Shown: positions 1 to 8,378 of the stretch, piece after piece
Layout of the letters: every line of letters starts with the position of its first letter
Numbering within the stretch: position 1 is the first letter of the stretch
From: CAYYWV01 sp964531525
GTDB lineage: Bacteria; Pseudomonadota; Alphaproteobacteria; JAAXGF01
Direction of reading: 5' to 3'
DNA length: 64,000 nucleotides
Assembly (NCBI GenBank): GCA_964531525.1
Contig: CAZHDF010000001.1
Span: 1 to 64,000, forward strand
Translations under genes and position numbers: made by a program
The notes under the pieces: generated by a model
Database searches by the model: none
Seen by the model: only the letters and a program-made list of their open reading frames with translations
Told to the model about the DNA's origin: nothing

Positions 1-2852
1 TGCGCATCGAGCCCGTCGATCTCGGCCTGGATCGCGCCGTTGGTCGTATCGACCATGCTGTCGATGGCGAAGAAGATGCGCGGCGCGACGCCCACGGTGT
101 AGTCGAGCTGAATGCCCGACGTGCTGGCGGCGCCGGTGTAGAGCACCTTGAGACCGTTGGCGCCGCTCTGGCTGGTGACGGTCAGCACGCGGCCGCCGTC
201 GGTCGTGACGCTGCCGTCGTCGGAGCCGTCGGCGGGGCCGCCGATGTTGGCCGAATCGATGATGTTGGGATCGGGCGTGAAGGGCATTTTGGTCAGCAAG
301 TCGCCCGTGTCGCCGGTGATGCTCAGCGGCGTGGTCGTCGAATGGATGGCGATATGCGCGCCGCTCGTATCGGTCAGGACCTGCGAGGTGACGCCGGGGA
401 TGGCCGCGGCGTTGATCGCGCTCGACAGGGAATTCAGGCTGTCGGTCGTCACGTCGTAGGTAATGAGCGTGCCGTTGATCGTGAACGACCCCGACGTGGT
501 CGCGCCCGCGCTGGTCGCGCTGTCGAGGGTCGCGGTCCGGTCGGTGATGGTCGACGAATTATGGTCGAACGCCCCGATGGTGCCGATGTTGAGCTGATAG
601 CCCGTGGCGCTGTAGGCCGTGGTGCCGGTGAAATCGAGCAGGGTGACGTTGGGATCCGAGCTCGAGAAGTCGAAGGCCAGCAGGCGGCGCACGTCGTCGG
701 CGTTGTTGAGCAGCGCCGAATCGAGCTTGGTGTCGTCGATTTCAAGGGTGTCGAAGTTGAGCGGGTCGCTCTGCTGGCCGTTGTTGACGAAGTTCACGCC
801 GATCTGGGCGAGCACCGAGAACTGGCTGCTGACCCCGGTGGTTCCGCCGCCGACGATGCCCGAGAGCTGGTCGCGGATCGTGCGCATGGTCGCGTCGCCG
901 AACAGCGGGCCGCTGTCCGCGCCCTTGGTGCCGGTCGCCGGGTCGGTCTGGTTCTGGGTGTTGACGAAGACGCGAACGTCGTTGTAGGCGGTGACGAAAT
1001 CCGTGATCGCGGTCTTGACCGCGGAGAGGTCTTCCTCGATGTCGATCTTGATGTCGGTTCCGGGCTCGCTCTGGAACAGCGTCAGCGTGATGCCCGCGAA
1101 CACGTCCGAGATCGCATTGCTCGCGCGCTCGATCACGCGCTCGTTGTTGACGCCGAGATCGGCGAGCAGACTGCTCGAATCGACCAGGGTGATCGCGCTG
1201 TTGGTGGTCGTGAGGTCCATGCGGAACCCGTTGCCGTCGGCGACCACGCTCGCGGTCACGCCGGTCACGTTCGCGGTGATCCGGTTGGCGAGATCGGTCA
1301 GCGAATCGACCGAGGCGTCGTAGTTGATGACCACGCCGTCGACGGTGAAGCTGCCGGTCGTGTTGGTGACCGAGGTCTGACTGTTGATCTGCCCGGTCGC
1401 GCTCGCGAGAACCTGCGATTCGTAGCGCGTGGGGTCGAGCAGCCCGTCGGCGGTGAAGCGCGCGGTCTGCGCCTTCTGCAAGACGGTCGAGAACTGGGTG
1501 CCGGTGGCGCCGACCAGGTTCTCGAGCTCCTGAAGATCGATCGAGGCGGCGGTCTCGGCGCCGGTGAAGGCGCTCGTCACCGTGAATTGCGTCGTCAGGC
1601 TGTTGCCGGCGCCGTCGGTCAGGGTGACCGTCTTCGCGCCGGTGGACGTGCCGTCGAAGGTCCCCGAGAAGGCGCCCGCCGTCACCGTGATGGCGGCCGG
1701 CGTCGCGAGGCTGCCGAAGGTCAGGGTGGTCGCGCCGATCCCCGAGATGTCGCCGACCGAATCGGAAATCTTGATGCTCGCCGAATCGATCGCGCCGGCG
1801 CCGCCGGTCACGCTCGCGATATCGGCGTCGACCAGGATGTCGGCGGTCTTGTCGAAGTTCGAATCGAGGACGACGGTCGCGCCGAAATTGCTGAAGGTCA
1901 CGGTCTCGGTGCTGCCCGCCGCGATCGCGGTGGACGAGAGCGTCGCGGTGTCGGTGGTCCCGTCGCCGCGCGTCAGCGTCATGACCTTGGTCGCCTGGTC
2001 GTAGCTGATGAGGAACGCGTTGTCGGCCTGGGTGCCGTCGAACAGGATCTTGTCGAAGCCGTCGGCGGCCTCGATCTTGCTTTGTCCGTCGGCGGTGCCG
2101 GTCGGCAGGCCGTTGCGGAAGCCGCCGGTGCCGTTGGTCGTCGACAGGCCGAGCCCCGAGAGCACCGACCCCGTGTCGGTGAGAACGATATCGGTTCCGG
2201 TCTGGTCGTTGGTCAGAAGCAGAAAATTCTGCGTCGACGAGACCGAGACGATGCTCGCCGTGACTCCGGTCGGCGTCGCGCCCGTGTTGGCATTGTTGAT
2301 CCGGCTGAGCAGGTCGGAAAGCGAATCGGTCGTTTGCACGGTGACCGTCGCCTCGTTGGTCCCGCCGCTGATGCGGAAGCTGCCCGAGAGGCCGAGCGCC
2401 GTGGTCGTCGAGCTGAACGATTGCGACGAGATCTTGTGCGCCGTCGCGACGCGGCGAACCTCGAGCGTATGGGTGCCCGCGGCGGCGGCGTTGGTGACCG
2501 TGACGCCGAGCAGATTGCCGGCGGCCGACGGCGTCAGCCCGTCGCTGCGCGAGGTGGAGGCGAAGGTTTGCTTGCTGTTGAACGTGTTGCCCACGCCGCC
2601 GACCGTGACGGCGCCGCGAATGTTGGCGACCGAATTCCGCAGGCTCTGCAATAGGCTGCTCAGATCGGTGAGCGCCGTGATCTTGTCGGTGTTGGCCGTG
2701 ATCCGGTCCTCGAGCGTGACGACCGGCGCGCGCTTGGCCTCGATGATGCCGTCGACCGCGCCCGCGAAATCGATGCCCGAGGAAAGGCCCGAGAAGGACG
2801 CGCGACCGCTACTGTCGACCGTGAGACTGCCGAGGTTGAATGCCGTTTCCAT
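1..2852 (-). CDS. fliD: Flagellar hook-associated protein 2 / filament cap FliD (3' end off window)
   Basis: The reading frame is open from the ATG at 2852 to the window edge, giving about 950 codons without a stop; I checked sample lines across its length. The N-terminus (METAFNLGS..., then FSGLSSGIDFAGAVDGIIEAKR) is the FliD N-terminal signature. The last visible residues (RIFFAIDSMVDTTNGAIQ) match the C-terminal helical region, so only the final coiled-coil residues seem to be missing. Thr/Ser/Ala-rich beta repeats fill the middle. FliD caps the growing filament and folds exported flagellin. It lies 56 bp downstream of flaG in the order flagellin-flaG-fliD. At over 950 residues it is about twice the size of enterobacterial FliD, so the surface-exposed middle is expanded. 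A large antisense frame over this gene is a G+C artefact. Confidence 0.88.
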   Translation of the reverse strand, partial: METAFNLGSLTVDSSGRASFSGLSSGIDFAGAVDGIIEAKRAPVVTLEDRITANTDKITALTDLSSLLQSLRNSVANIRGAVTVGGVGNTFNSKQTFASTSRSDGLTPSAAGNLLGVTVTNAAAAGTHTLEVRRVATAHKISSQSFSSTTTALGLSGSFRISGGTNEATVTVQTTDSLSDLLSRINNANTGATPTGVTASIVSVSSTQNFLLLTNDQTGTDIVLTDTGSVLSGLGLSTTNGTGGFRNGLPTGTADGQSKIEAADGFDKILFDGTQADNAFLISYDQATKVMTLTRGDGTTDTATLSSTAIAAGSTETVTFSNFGATVVLDSNFDKTADILVDADIASVTGGAGAIDSASIKISDSVGDISGIGATTLTFGSLATPAAITVTAGAFSGTFDGTSTGAKTVTLTDGAGNSLTTQFTVTSAFTGAETAASIDLQELENLVGATGTQFSTVLQKAQTARFTADGLLDPTRYESQVLASATGQINSQTSVTNTTGSFTVDGVVINYDASVDSLTDLANRITANVTGVTASVVADGNGFRMDLTTTNSAITLVDSSSLLADLGVNNERVIERASNAISDVFAGITLTLFQSEPGTDIKIDIEEDLSAVKTAITDFVTAYNDVRVFVNTQNQTDPATGTKGADSGPLFGDATMRTIRDQLSGIVGGGTTGVSSQFSVLAQIGVNFVNNGQQSDPLNFDTLEIDDTKLDSALLNNADDVRRLLAFDFSSSDPNVTLLDFTGTTAYSATGYQLNIGTIGAFDHNSSTITDRTATLDSATSAGATTSGSFTINGTLITYDVTTDSLNSLSSAINAAAIPGVTSQVLTDTSGAHIAIHSTTTPLSITGDTGDLLTKMPFTPDPNIIDSANIGGPADGSDDGSVTTDGGRVLTVTSQSGANGLKVLYTGAASTSGIQLDYTVGVAPRIFFAIDSMVDTTNGAIQAEIDGLDA

Positions 2853-2908
2853 GACCGATCGCTAACCGACTTCCTGTTGTCTCGCGACGAAGGTTGACCC
2901 GAGCGGCC

Positions 2909-3226
2909 CTACGCCCGCTCGTCGACGACGGGCGCGAGTTTCTCGCGAATGTCCGCCGCGATGTTGCGGATCTGCTCCGGCGGGAGCTGCTCGATGACCT
3001 CGCCGGTCACCGGGTGCTTGATGGTCGCGACCACCCGGTTGAGCCGTTTGTCGACGTCGAGCGAAACCTGATAGCTCTCGCGGGCCGCCGGCGCGGCCGG
3101 CCGGGGTGCCTTGGCGGCGTCGTTCGCGCGCGCGACCTTGGGGGCGGCGCGCGGTTCCGCCGGTTGTTGTATTCGGTCCGGGGCTTTCTTCCCCGGTGAA
3201 ATCGCCGAAAGCGACAAGAGTTCCAT
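2909..3226 (-). CDS. flaG: FlaG family flagellar protein
   Basis: A 105-residue protein with a low-complexity Ala/Pro-rich N-terminal half and a C-terminal FlaG domain: a SLDVDKRLNRVVATIKHP strand pair followed by the family hallmark TGEVIEQLPPEQIRNIA. FlaG proteins are small cytoplasmic or exported factors that influence filament length, and they usually sit next to fliD and flagellin, as here. A strong ribosome site (AAAGGAGAT, 5 bases before the ATG) supports the start. It lies just downstream of a hairpin that follows the flagellin stop, so it probably depends on read-through or an unseen weak promoter, and it is probably co-transcribed with fliD. Family assignment is confident; exact function is not. 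Confidence 0.85.
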   Translation of the reverse strand: MELLSLSAISPGKKAPDRIQQPAEPRAAPKVARANDAAKAPRPAAPAARESYQVSLDVDKRLNRVVATIKHPVTGEVIEQLPPEQIRNIAADIREKLAPVVDERA

Positions 3227-3274
3227 AACGATCTCCTTTCACTCGTCGAACGGGTGTCCGCCTGCGCGAAAGGA

Positions 3275-3300
3275 GGGAGGGGGACGAGCCGCCCCCTCCC
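3275..3300 (-). terminator. Hairpin downstream of flagellin
   Basis: Perfect 9-bp arms (GGGAGGGGG at 3275-3283 and CCCCCTCCC at 3292-3300) enclose an 8-base loop, 11 bases past the flagellin stop on the minus strand. The downstream T-tract is weak (CCTTTCG), so it may stabilise the transcript or attenuate rather than fully terminate before flaG-fliD. Confidence 0.6.
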
Positions 3301-3310
3301 CGATTTCGGA

Positions 3311-4399
3311 CTACTGCAGGAGCCGCAGGAGGTTCTGCGGGATCTGATTAGCCTGCGCCAGCATGGACACGCCAGCCTGCAACAGGACCTGCTTGCTCGT
3401 GAAGTTCGTGATCTCGGACGCGATGTTGAGATCGAGCAGCTCGCTCCGCGCCGCCTCGGCGTTCTCGGTCGAGGACGCGAGGTTGGCGGAGGCGAACTCG
3501 AGCCGATTCTGGCTCGCGCCCACGGTCGACCGCGACTGGTTGAGCGTGTCGATCGCGGCCGTCACGGCGGTCACCGCGGCGTTCGCGTTGCTCGAATCGG
3601 CGCCCGAAATGACCGAGGCGCTGATGCCGAGCGTCGACGTGGTGATCGAATCGAGCGTGAAGCTCACGTTGTCCTCGCTCGAGACGGTGCCGGTTCCGAC
3701 CTTGAACGTCAGGGTCGTGCCCGAGGTGCCGGTGAAGGTCACCACCGAATTGGTCGAGGCATACGAATCGGTCGCCGAATCGAACGCGGTGTTGAGCGTC
3801 AGCGTGATCTTGATCGGATCATTCGAGTTCGACGCGTTGACGAGGGTCACCGTGGTGCCCTGGCTGAGNNNNNNNNNNNNNNNNNNNNNNNNNNNNNNNN
3901 NNNNNNNNNNNNNNNNNNNNNNNNNNNNNNNNNNNNNNNNNNNNNNNNNNNNNNNNNNNNNNNNNNNNCCGGTGATCGAGCCGTTGGTGAGCTTGACGCC
4001 GTTGAACTCGGTGTCGGCCGCGATCCGGTCGATTTCCGACCGCAGCGCGGTGAACTCACTGTTCAGAATCGACCGCTCGGTCGTGCCCAACTGATCGGAC
4101 GCGGCCTGAACGGCGAGGGTCTTCATCCGGACGAGAATGTCCGAGACCGTCGACATGGCGCCGTCGGCGATCTGGAGCATCGAGCCCGCCTGGCCCGCGT
4201 TGACCTTGGCCTGCTTGAGGGCCTCGACCTCCGACCGAAGCCGGGAGCCAATGGCCAGCGAGGCCGCATCGTCACGGGCCGAAACGACGCGCGTGCCCGA
4301 GGACAGCTTCGAGAGCGACGACGACACCTGCATGTCCGTCTTGGACAGATTGCGGTTGGCGACGTTGGCCGCGAAGTTGGAAATGATATTGAGTGCCAT
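3311..4399 (-). CDS. fliC: Flagellin (interrupted by a 100-N assembly gap)
   Basis: The structural subunit of the flagellar filament. The N-terminal D0/D1 region (MALNIISNFAANVANRNL, then SKLSSGTRVVSARDDAASLAIGSRL) and the C-terminal D0 helix (ENAEAARSELLDLNIASEI to QANQIPQNLLRLLQ) are canonical. The variable D2/D3 middle contains an assembly gap at 3869-3968, so the true length is unknown. Both sides of the gap are in one frame as drawn (about 362 residues). Translation starts at an ATG preceded by TAGGAG, which also contains the GGA core expected for CsrA binding. That fits the presence of fliW just upstream and csrA elsewhere in the window. A sigma-54 promoter lies about 105 bp before the start. 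Whether other flagellin genes exist cannot be seen. Confidence 0.93.
   Translation of the reverse strand: MALNIISNFAANVANRNLSKTDMQVSSSLSKLSSGTRVVSARDDAASLAIGSRLRSEVEALKQAKVNAGQAGSMLQIADGAMSTVSDILVRMKTLAVQAASDQLGTTERSILNSEFTALRSEIDRIAADTEFNGVKLTNGSITXXXXXXXXXXXXXXXXXXXXXXXXXXXXXXXXXXLSQGTTVTLVNASNSNDPIKITLTLNTAFDSATDSYASTNSVVTFTGTSGTTLTFKVGTGTVSSEDNVSFTLDSITTSTLGISASVISGADSSNANAAVTAVTAAIDTLNQSRSTVGASQNRLEFASANLASSTENAEAARSELLDLNIASEITNFTSKQVLLQAGVSMLAQANQIPQNLLRLLQ
3869..3968. other. Assembly gap (100 N) inside flagellin
   Basis: Exactly 100 N, a conventional scaffold placeholder, lies in the variable central part of flagellin. The flanks do not share an obvious repeat. The true missing length is unknown, but it must be 1 modulo 3 if the gene is intact. 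Confidence 0.98.
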
Positions 4400-4503
4400 A
4401 GTGGGTTCTCCTACTTGGATCAGTAACTTTCGTCAGCGGTGGCGTCCTGCCATCGCACGCGGTGCCCTACCTGAGCTCGCACGCACGTCCGCGTCATCAT
4501 CCC

Positions 4504-4519
4504 TGCAATTCCCGGGCCA
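4504..4519 (-). promoter_or_regulatory. Sigma-54 promoter of flagellin
   Basis: Read on the minus strand, the sequence is TGGCCCGGGAATTGCA. It matches the sigma-54 consensus TGGCAC-G-N4-TTGCA at 15 of the 16 aligned positions (free N positions counted as matches), with correct GG/GC spacing. A start about 12 bases downstream gives a leader of about 90 bases before the flagellin ATG. It is the closest match of the three sigma-54 sites found in the window. Confidence 0.8.
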
Positions 4520-4584
4520 AGTGACTGTCTTATTGCTTTTCAAGCTACTAACATCGCCCGGATAGATGAAAAAACACCTAACCG

Positions 4585-4631
4585 GGCAAATTTTGCCGGG
4601 GCGGAACGGGTTCTGCCCGGCAATTCTTGCC
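4585..4631. promoter_or_regulatory. Paired FlbD/ftr-like dyads upstream of the flagellin promoter
   Basis: Two 13-bp dyads occur: GGCAAATTTTGCC at 4585-4597 and GGCAATTCTTGCC at 4619-4631. They are centred about 72 and 106 bp upstream of the sigma-54 promoter. The same 13-bp pattern occurs in pairs before the other two sigma-54 promoters. The position and symmetry are those of an enhancer for a sigma-54 activator; FlbD is the inferred ligand by analogy with Caulobacter. Confidence 0.65.
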
Positions 4632-4662
4632 GCCGGCGGGCGCTTTCGTCGGACCGGCCCCG

Positions 4663-5172
4663 TCAGATCGGAAAACGCACCGGATAGTTGTCGCTGGGGA
4701 ACACGTATTGCGCGCCCAGCCGCCGCGCCGTGTCGATCAGCAGCGGCGCGCGCAGGTTGGCCGAAACCTGGGGATTGCCCTCGGCGTCGCGCCGGATGGT
4801 GACGATCAGCAGCACGCCGAGATCCTCGATGGGAATATCGAGATTGGCGCAGGCCGCGGCCAGGTCGCCCCGGTCGACCGCGCCGGCCTCGGGATCGAGT
4901 GGCAGCACCAGGAAGGCGAGCTTGTGGTCGTCGAGGCACTGCAACACCCGAAACTGGGCATAGCGCCGCTCGGACAGCTCGGCGAGCGCGTAAGAGCGAT
5001 ACGCCTCGAACCCCAAAAGTCCCTTGGGGAAGGTAAGCGCATTCTCGGCCGCGACGGCGAGCGTGCCGAACCGGCTTTCGATCACCAGGCGTCGCGCCTC
5101 GTCGTGACCGGCGGCGTCGCTCGAGGGCGTGGGGATATCGAGGGCGGCGGGAACGGCGCTTTCTCGGAACAT
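4663..5172 (-). CDS. fliW: Flagellar assembly factor FliW
   Basis: FliW binds flagellin and, when free, antagonises CsrA, coupling flagellin translation to filament export. The family signature is present: IESRFGTLAVAAENALTFP then GLLGFEAYRSYAL near the N-terminus, a core LDDHKLAFLVLPLDP, and a C-terminal DNYPVRF. I chose the ATG at 5172 because AAAGG lies 7 bases upstream; a GTG 18 bases earlier would add six residues. The N-terminal tail of about 25 residues before the fold is longer than usual. It lies between flgL and flagellin, with 34 bases separating it from the flgL stop, so it is probably the last gene of the flgI-J-N-K-L operon. Its partner csrA is at 26626-26850. Confidence 0.9.
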   Translation of the reverse strand: MFRESAVPAALDIPTPSSDAAGHDEARRLVIESRFGTLAVAAENALTFPKGLLGFEAYRSYALAELSERRYAQFRVLQCLDDHKLAFLVLPLDPEAGAVDRGDLAAACANLDIPIEDLGVLLIVTIRRDAEGNPQVSANLRAPLLIDTARRLGAQYVFPSDNYPVRFPI

Positions 5173-5206
5173 AATCGGGCCTTTCGTCACGGGTGAAGCA
5201 CGAGCG

Positions 5207-6109
5207 TCAGCGTAGGAAGTCGAGCAGCGTGAGGTTGGTGATGCGGGCGAGCGTCAGGTACGAGGCCTGGAGGACGGTCTGGTCGGCCGACATCTTCGCC
5301 ACGGTTTCGGGGATATCCACGCTCTCGATATCGGTGATCGAGCCTTCGAGGAAGGTCAGAAGATCGTTGTTGTTGGAGTTCGCGCGATCGATGGTCTGGA
5401 GGTCCGAGCCGATCTCGGCGCGGTAGCCGGCGACCGTCTGCAAGGCGCTGTTGGTCAGGGTGAGCGCGGTCTCCATCAGCCCGCGGTCGTTGGTCGAGCC
5501 GGCCTGGATCGCCGCCTTGAGCGCGGCGATCGCATCCTGGAAGCCGGCGCGGTCGCCGGTCATGCCGTAGCTGATGGTGGTGACCTCGTCGATGCGCGCC
5601 GTGAGCGCGGCCTGATCGCCGTTGTAGTAGTTGGCCTCGGGCACGCCGAAGGTCGTCGGATCGGGCACCGGCACGGTCACGGGCTGGGTCGTGGTCATCG
5701 AGCCCGCGAACAGGAAGCGTCCGTTCTCCTTGGCGTTCAACTGGCCGGTCACGGTGGACAGCAGGTTGTTCGCGATCTCGGTCAGGCGCACTTCGCCCGA
5801 CGAGGAATCGCTGGTCGCCTGGATCAGGGTCGTGCGCAGCTCCGACAGCGCGTCGAAGATGTTCGAGACCGAGCTGTCCATGCGTTCGAGCCGGTCGGAG
5901 ATGATCGTGTTGTTCTGCACGAACTGCTTGATCCGCGACTGGCTCGCCTCGAGCGAGACCAGCCGGGTCGCGTCCTTGAAGATACCGGCATAGCTGCGCG
6001 ACTTCTGACCGGTCGAAATCTGGATCTGCGCCTCCTGGAGACGCTCCTGGGTGGCGCGGACGTTGCTAAGCGTGAGCTGCTGTTGGGCGAGCTGGGCTAC
6101 GCGAGTCAT
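5207..6109 (-). CDS. flgL: Flagellar hook-associated protein 3 (FlgL)
   Basis: The junction protein joining hook cap FlgK to the filament. The 300-residue product has a flagellin-like N-terminal coiled coil (QQLTLSNVRATQERLQEAQ, then ISTGQKSRSYAGI), the conserved NGRFLFAGSMTTTQPV segment near residue 130, and a C-terminal helix ending YLTLARITNLTLLDFLR. Length is normal. GGGAG lies 8 bases before the ATG. It is 13 bases downstream of flgK and part of the minus-strand operon flgI-flgJ-flgN-flgK-flgL-fliW. Confidence 0.93.
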   Translation of the reverse strand: MTRVAQLAQQQLTLSNVRATQERLQEAQIQISTGQKSRSYAGIFKDATRLVSLEASQSRIKQFVQNNTIISDRLERMDSSVSNIFDALSELRTTLIQATSDSSSGEVRLTEIANNLLSTVTGQLNAKENGRFLFAGSMTTTQPVTVPVPDPTTFGVPEANYYNGDQAALTARIDEVTTISYGMTGDRAGFQDAIAALKAAIQAGSTNDRGLMETALTLTNSALQTVAGYRAEIGSDLQTIDRANSNNNDLLTFLEGSITDIESVDIPETVAKMSADQTVLQASYLTLARITNLTLLDFLR

Positions 6110-6122
6110 CGGGGGTCTCCCA

Positions 6123-7913
6123 TCACACCATCTGGAGCAGGGTATCGAGCATCTCGTTCGCCGCGGTCATCACCTTGGCCGAGGCGGAGAAGGCATTCTG
6201 GAGGATGATCATGTTGGCCATTTCCTCGTCCACGTTGACCCCGCTGAACGAGGCCGCGCGATGGTCGATACTGTTCCGAAGGTCTTGTTCGAGCGCGAGC
6301 CGCGCCTCGGCCTCGGAGCCGCGGGCGGCGTTGAGGCCGGTGATCGCGGCGGCGTATTCGCCGAGCGTGAAGGTGCCGGCGAGCAGGCCGCCGACGGCCG
6401 AGAAGCTGTTGGCGATCTCGGTCACCTGGCTGAGTTGCTGGATCGCCGTGTTGTCGCCGATCGTGACCGCGATCTGCCCGGTCGTCGCCGTGGTGCTGAG
6501 GCGCGCCGTGACCAGGCGGGCGGGGTTGTTCGAGATCGTCGTATTGACCGCGAAGTCGATCGCGCCGCTGCCCGTGAACAGATCGTTGAGGCCGAAGTAA
6601 TGCGAAAACGCCTGGGTCGTGCCCGTGACTTGGCTCGATCCCTCGTTGATCGCGATCCCGTTGGCCGAGTTGGTAGCCGTGATGGTCAGCTTGCCGTTGA
6701 CCACCGCCGCCGTGCCGTCGGCGCCGAGCGCGGCGTTGATCGCCGTGATCAGCCCCCCGACCGTGGTCGCGCCGAGCGCGGTGAGGTCGATATCGGCGGG
6801 CGTGCCGACGACCGCCCCGTTGGCGTCCACCACCGCGACGCGCATGGTGCCGGTGCCCGTGAAGGCGTCGGCGGCCGTGACCGCGCGCGTGCCGGTCAGC
6901 GCATTGGGCGGCGGAAAGGCGACGCCCGCGTTGTGGGCTGCGTTGTACTGCTCGCGAATCGTGTTGGCCAGGGTATCGACCTGATTGGCGAGATCGTTGA
7001 GCGAGCCGTCGCGCAGATCGAACAGGCCCTTGAGCCGGCCGAAATCGATCTGGCTGGTCACGGTCGAGCTGGTGCCGCTCGTCACCAGGGTCTGGCCCGA
7101 CCCGGTCGGCGCGAGGGTCACCGGGTCGACCGGAGCCGTCGTCAGGGCGCCGAATACGGTGCTCCCGGCCACGGTCGCCGCCGGGGTGTACTGAAGCTGG
7201 AAAAGCTCGTTCTCGATCAGCGGCTGGCCGCGTCCGGTCAGGACCGACATTTCGCCGTTCGAGGAGACGAAGGTCGAGATATCGATCTGCTCGGCGATCC
7301 GCACCACGGCCAGGTCGCGCTGGTCCTTGAGGGTCGAGGCGTCGCCGCCCGAAAGCGTCACCGCCCGGATCTGCTGGTTGAGCTCGAACACGTTGCGCAG
7401 CTCGGCGTTCACGATGTCGACCGACTGCTTGATCTCCTTGTCGGCCTGGCCGCGCAGGTCCTGCGCCGTGGTCGCGAGTCCGCTGACCGCGCGCGAGACC
7501 GATTGGGCGGCGGCGATCACGGCGAAGCGCAGCGCCGGGTCCTCGGGATTGTTCGCGAGCGTGTCGATGGCGGTGGCGAAGTCCGAAAGCTCGTTCGAGA
7601 TCGTCGAATTGCCCTGGGGCGTGCCGAACCGCGCCTGGACCTGCTGGAGGAAGGTGTTGGTCACGTCGGCGGCGCCGAAGACCGAGCTTTGCTCGCGCTT
7701 CTGGCGGATCAGGAACTCGTCGACCACGCGGCTGACGCTCGCGAGGTTGACGCCCGCGCCCTTGCCGGCGATGACCGTCTGCTCGAGCGAGGCCACCTGT
7801 CGCGAATAACCCTCCGTGTTCGCGTTGGCGACGTTCTGCGAGACGACCGAGAGCGCGCCCTGGCTGGCGATCAGCCCGGTAAGGCCGTTGGTGAGGGCGA
7901 GGGTGAGGGACAT
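6123..7913 (-). CDS. flgK: Flagellar hook-associated protein 1 (FlgK)
   Basis: The first hook-filament junction protein. The N-terminus carries the rod/hook family motif (ALTNGLTGLIASQGALSVVSQNVANANTEGYSRQ), and the C-terminus carries the flg_bbr_C motif (SGVNVDEEMANMIILQNAFSASAKVMTAANEMLD). The total is 596 residues, with a Thr/Ala-rich beta middle typical of the family. It begins 3 bases after the flgN stop without a clear ribosome site, suggesting translational coupling to flgN, whose product is the predicted FlgK/FlgL export chaperone. Confidence 0.95.
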   Translation of the reverse strand: MSLTLALTNGLTGLIASQGALSVVSQNVANANTEGYSRQVASLEQTVIAGKGAGVNLASVSRVVDEFLIRQKREQSSVFGAADVTNTFLQQVQARFGTPQGNSTISNELSDFATAIDTLANNPEDPALRFAVIAAAQSVSRAVSGLATTAQDLRGQADKEIKQSVDIVNAELRNVFELNQQIRAVTLSGGDASTLKDQRDLAVVRIAEQIDISTFVSSNGEMSVLTGRGQPLIENELFQLQYTPAATVAGSTVFGALTTAPVDPVTLAPTGSGQTLVTSGTSSTVTSQIDFGRLKGLFDLRDGSLNDLANQVDTLANTIREQYNAAHNAGVAFPPPNALTGTRAVTAADAFTGTGTMRVAVVDANGAVVGTPADIDLTALGATTVGGLITAINAALGADGTAAVVNGKLTITATNSANGIAINEGSSQVTGTTQAFSHYFGLNDLFTGSGAIDFAVNTTISNNPARLVTARLSTTATTGQIAVTIGDNTAIQQLSQVTEIANSFSAVGGLLAGTFTLGEYAAAITGLNAARGSEAEARLALEQDLRNSIDHRAASFSGVNVDEEMANMIILQNAFSASAKVMTAANEMLDTLLQMV

Positions 7914-7916
7914 GCG

Positions 7917-8378
7917 TCAGGCCCGATGGTCGACGGAAAGCGAAATCGGCTCGGCGGCGTCGGCGCTCGAAGGGGCGCAGCCGTTGGCGGTATAGGCGCC
8001 TCCGGGCGCGCGCATTTCGGCGACCGCGTCGGAAACCACGCGGATCAGGCGTTCGTTCACGGTCTTGGCGGCGAGCACCGCGCGCATGTTCTGGTCGAGC
8101 GCGGTCTGGAGGCTGCGCGTCGCCTCGCGCAGCGATTGCCGCAGATCGGCCGGCGCGTCGGTGACTTGGTCGGGCCGGCGCCCGACGGCCGTGATCGCGC
8201 TGGCGTAGGCCGCCGCGAGCGCCGACTTCTGGCTTTGCAGCGGCTCGATCTCGGCGATGCGCATCTTGCGCAGAAGCTCGGTTTCCTCGGTCATCAGCGA
8301 GGCGAGCTGGCCCGAGAGCCGGATGACCTCGCCGAGCCGGCCGTCGTGGCCGTTTCCTTCGACTTGCGTGTTCGTCAC
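7917..8378 (-). CDS. flgN: FlgN-like flagellar export chaperone
   Basis: A 153-residue, mostly helical protein: heptad-like helices from about residue 15 to 60 (VIRLSGQLASLMTEETELLRKM), then the conserved IEPLQSQKSALAAAYASAI stretch and a long second helix with a NERLIRVVSDAVAE segment. This is the architecture of FlgN-type chaperones, which escort FlgK and FlgL to the export gate. Its start overlaps the flgJ stop (ATGA) and its stop lies 3 bases before flgK, which is where a FlgK chaperone gene is expected. The C-terminal 30 residues are likely disordered. Sequence similarity across FlgN families is low, so the call leans on position. Confidence 0.75.
   Translation of the reverse strand: MTNTQVEGNGHDGRLGEVIRLSGQLASLMTEETELLRKMRIAEIEPLQSQKSALAAAYASAITAVGRRPDQVTDAPADLRQSLREATRSLQTALDQNMRAVLAAKTVNERLIRVVSDAVAEMRAPGGAYTANGCAPSSADAAEPISLSVDHRA

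Noticed and set aside
342..2654. 770-codon plus-strand frame over fliD
   Set aside because: It is the register complement of fliD, Arg/Gly/Val-rich with no domain. Similar antisense frames over flgK (6051-8489), the TPR gene (22844-24565), cckA (31289-33283), alaS (34606-37113), the GMC gene (45872-48181), the HEAT gene (56487-58565) and the molybdoenzyme (58808-61576) are high-G+C artefacts.
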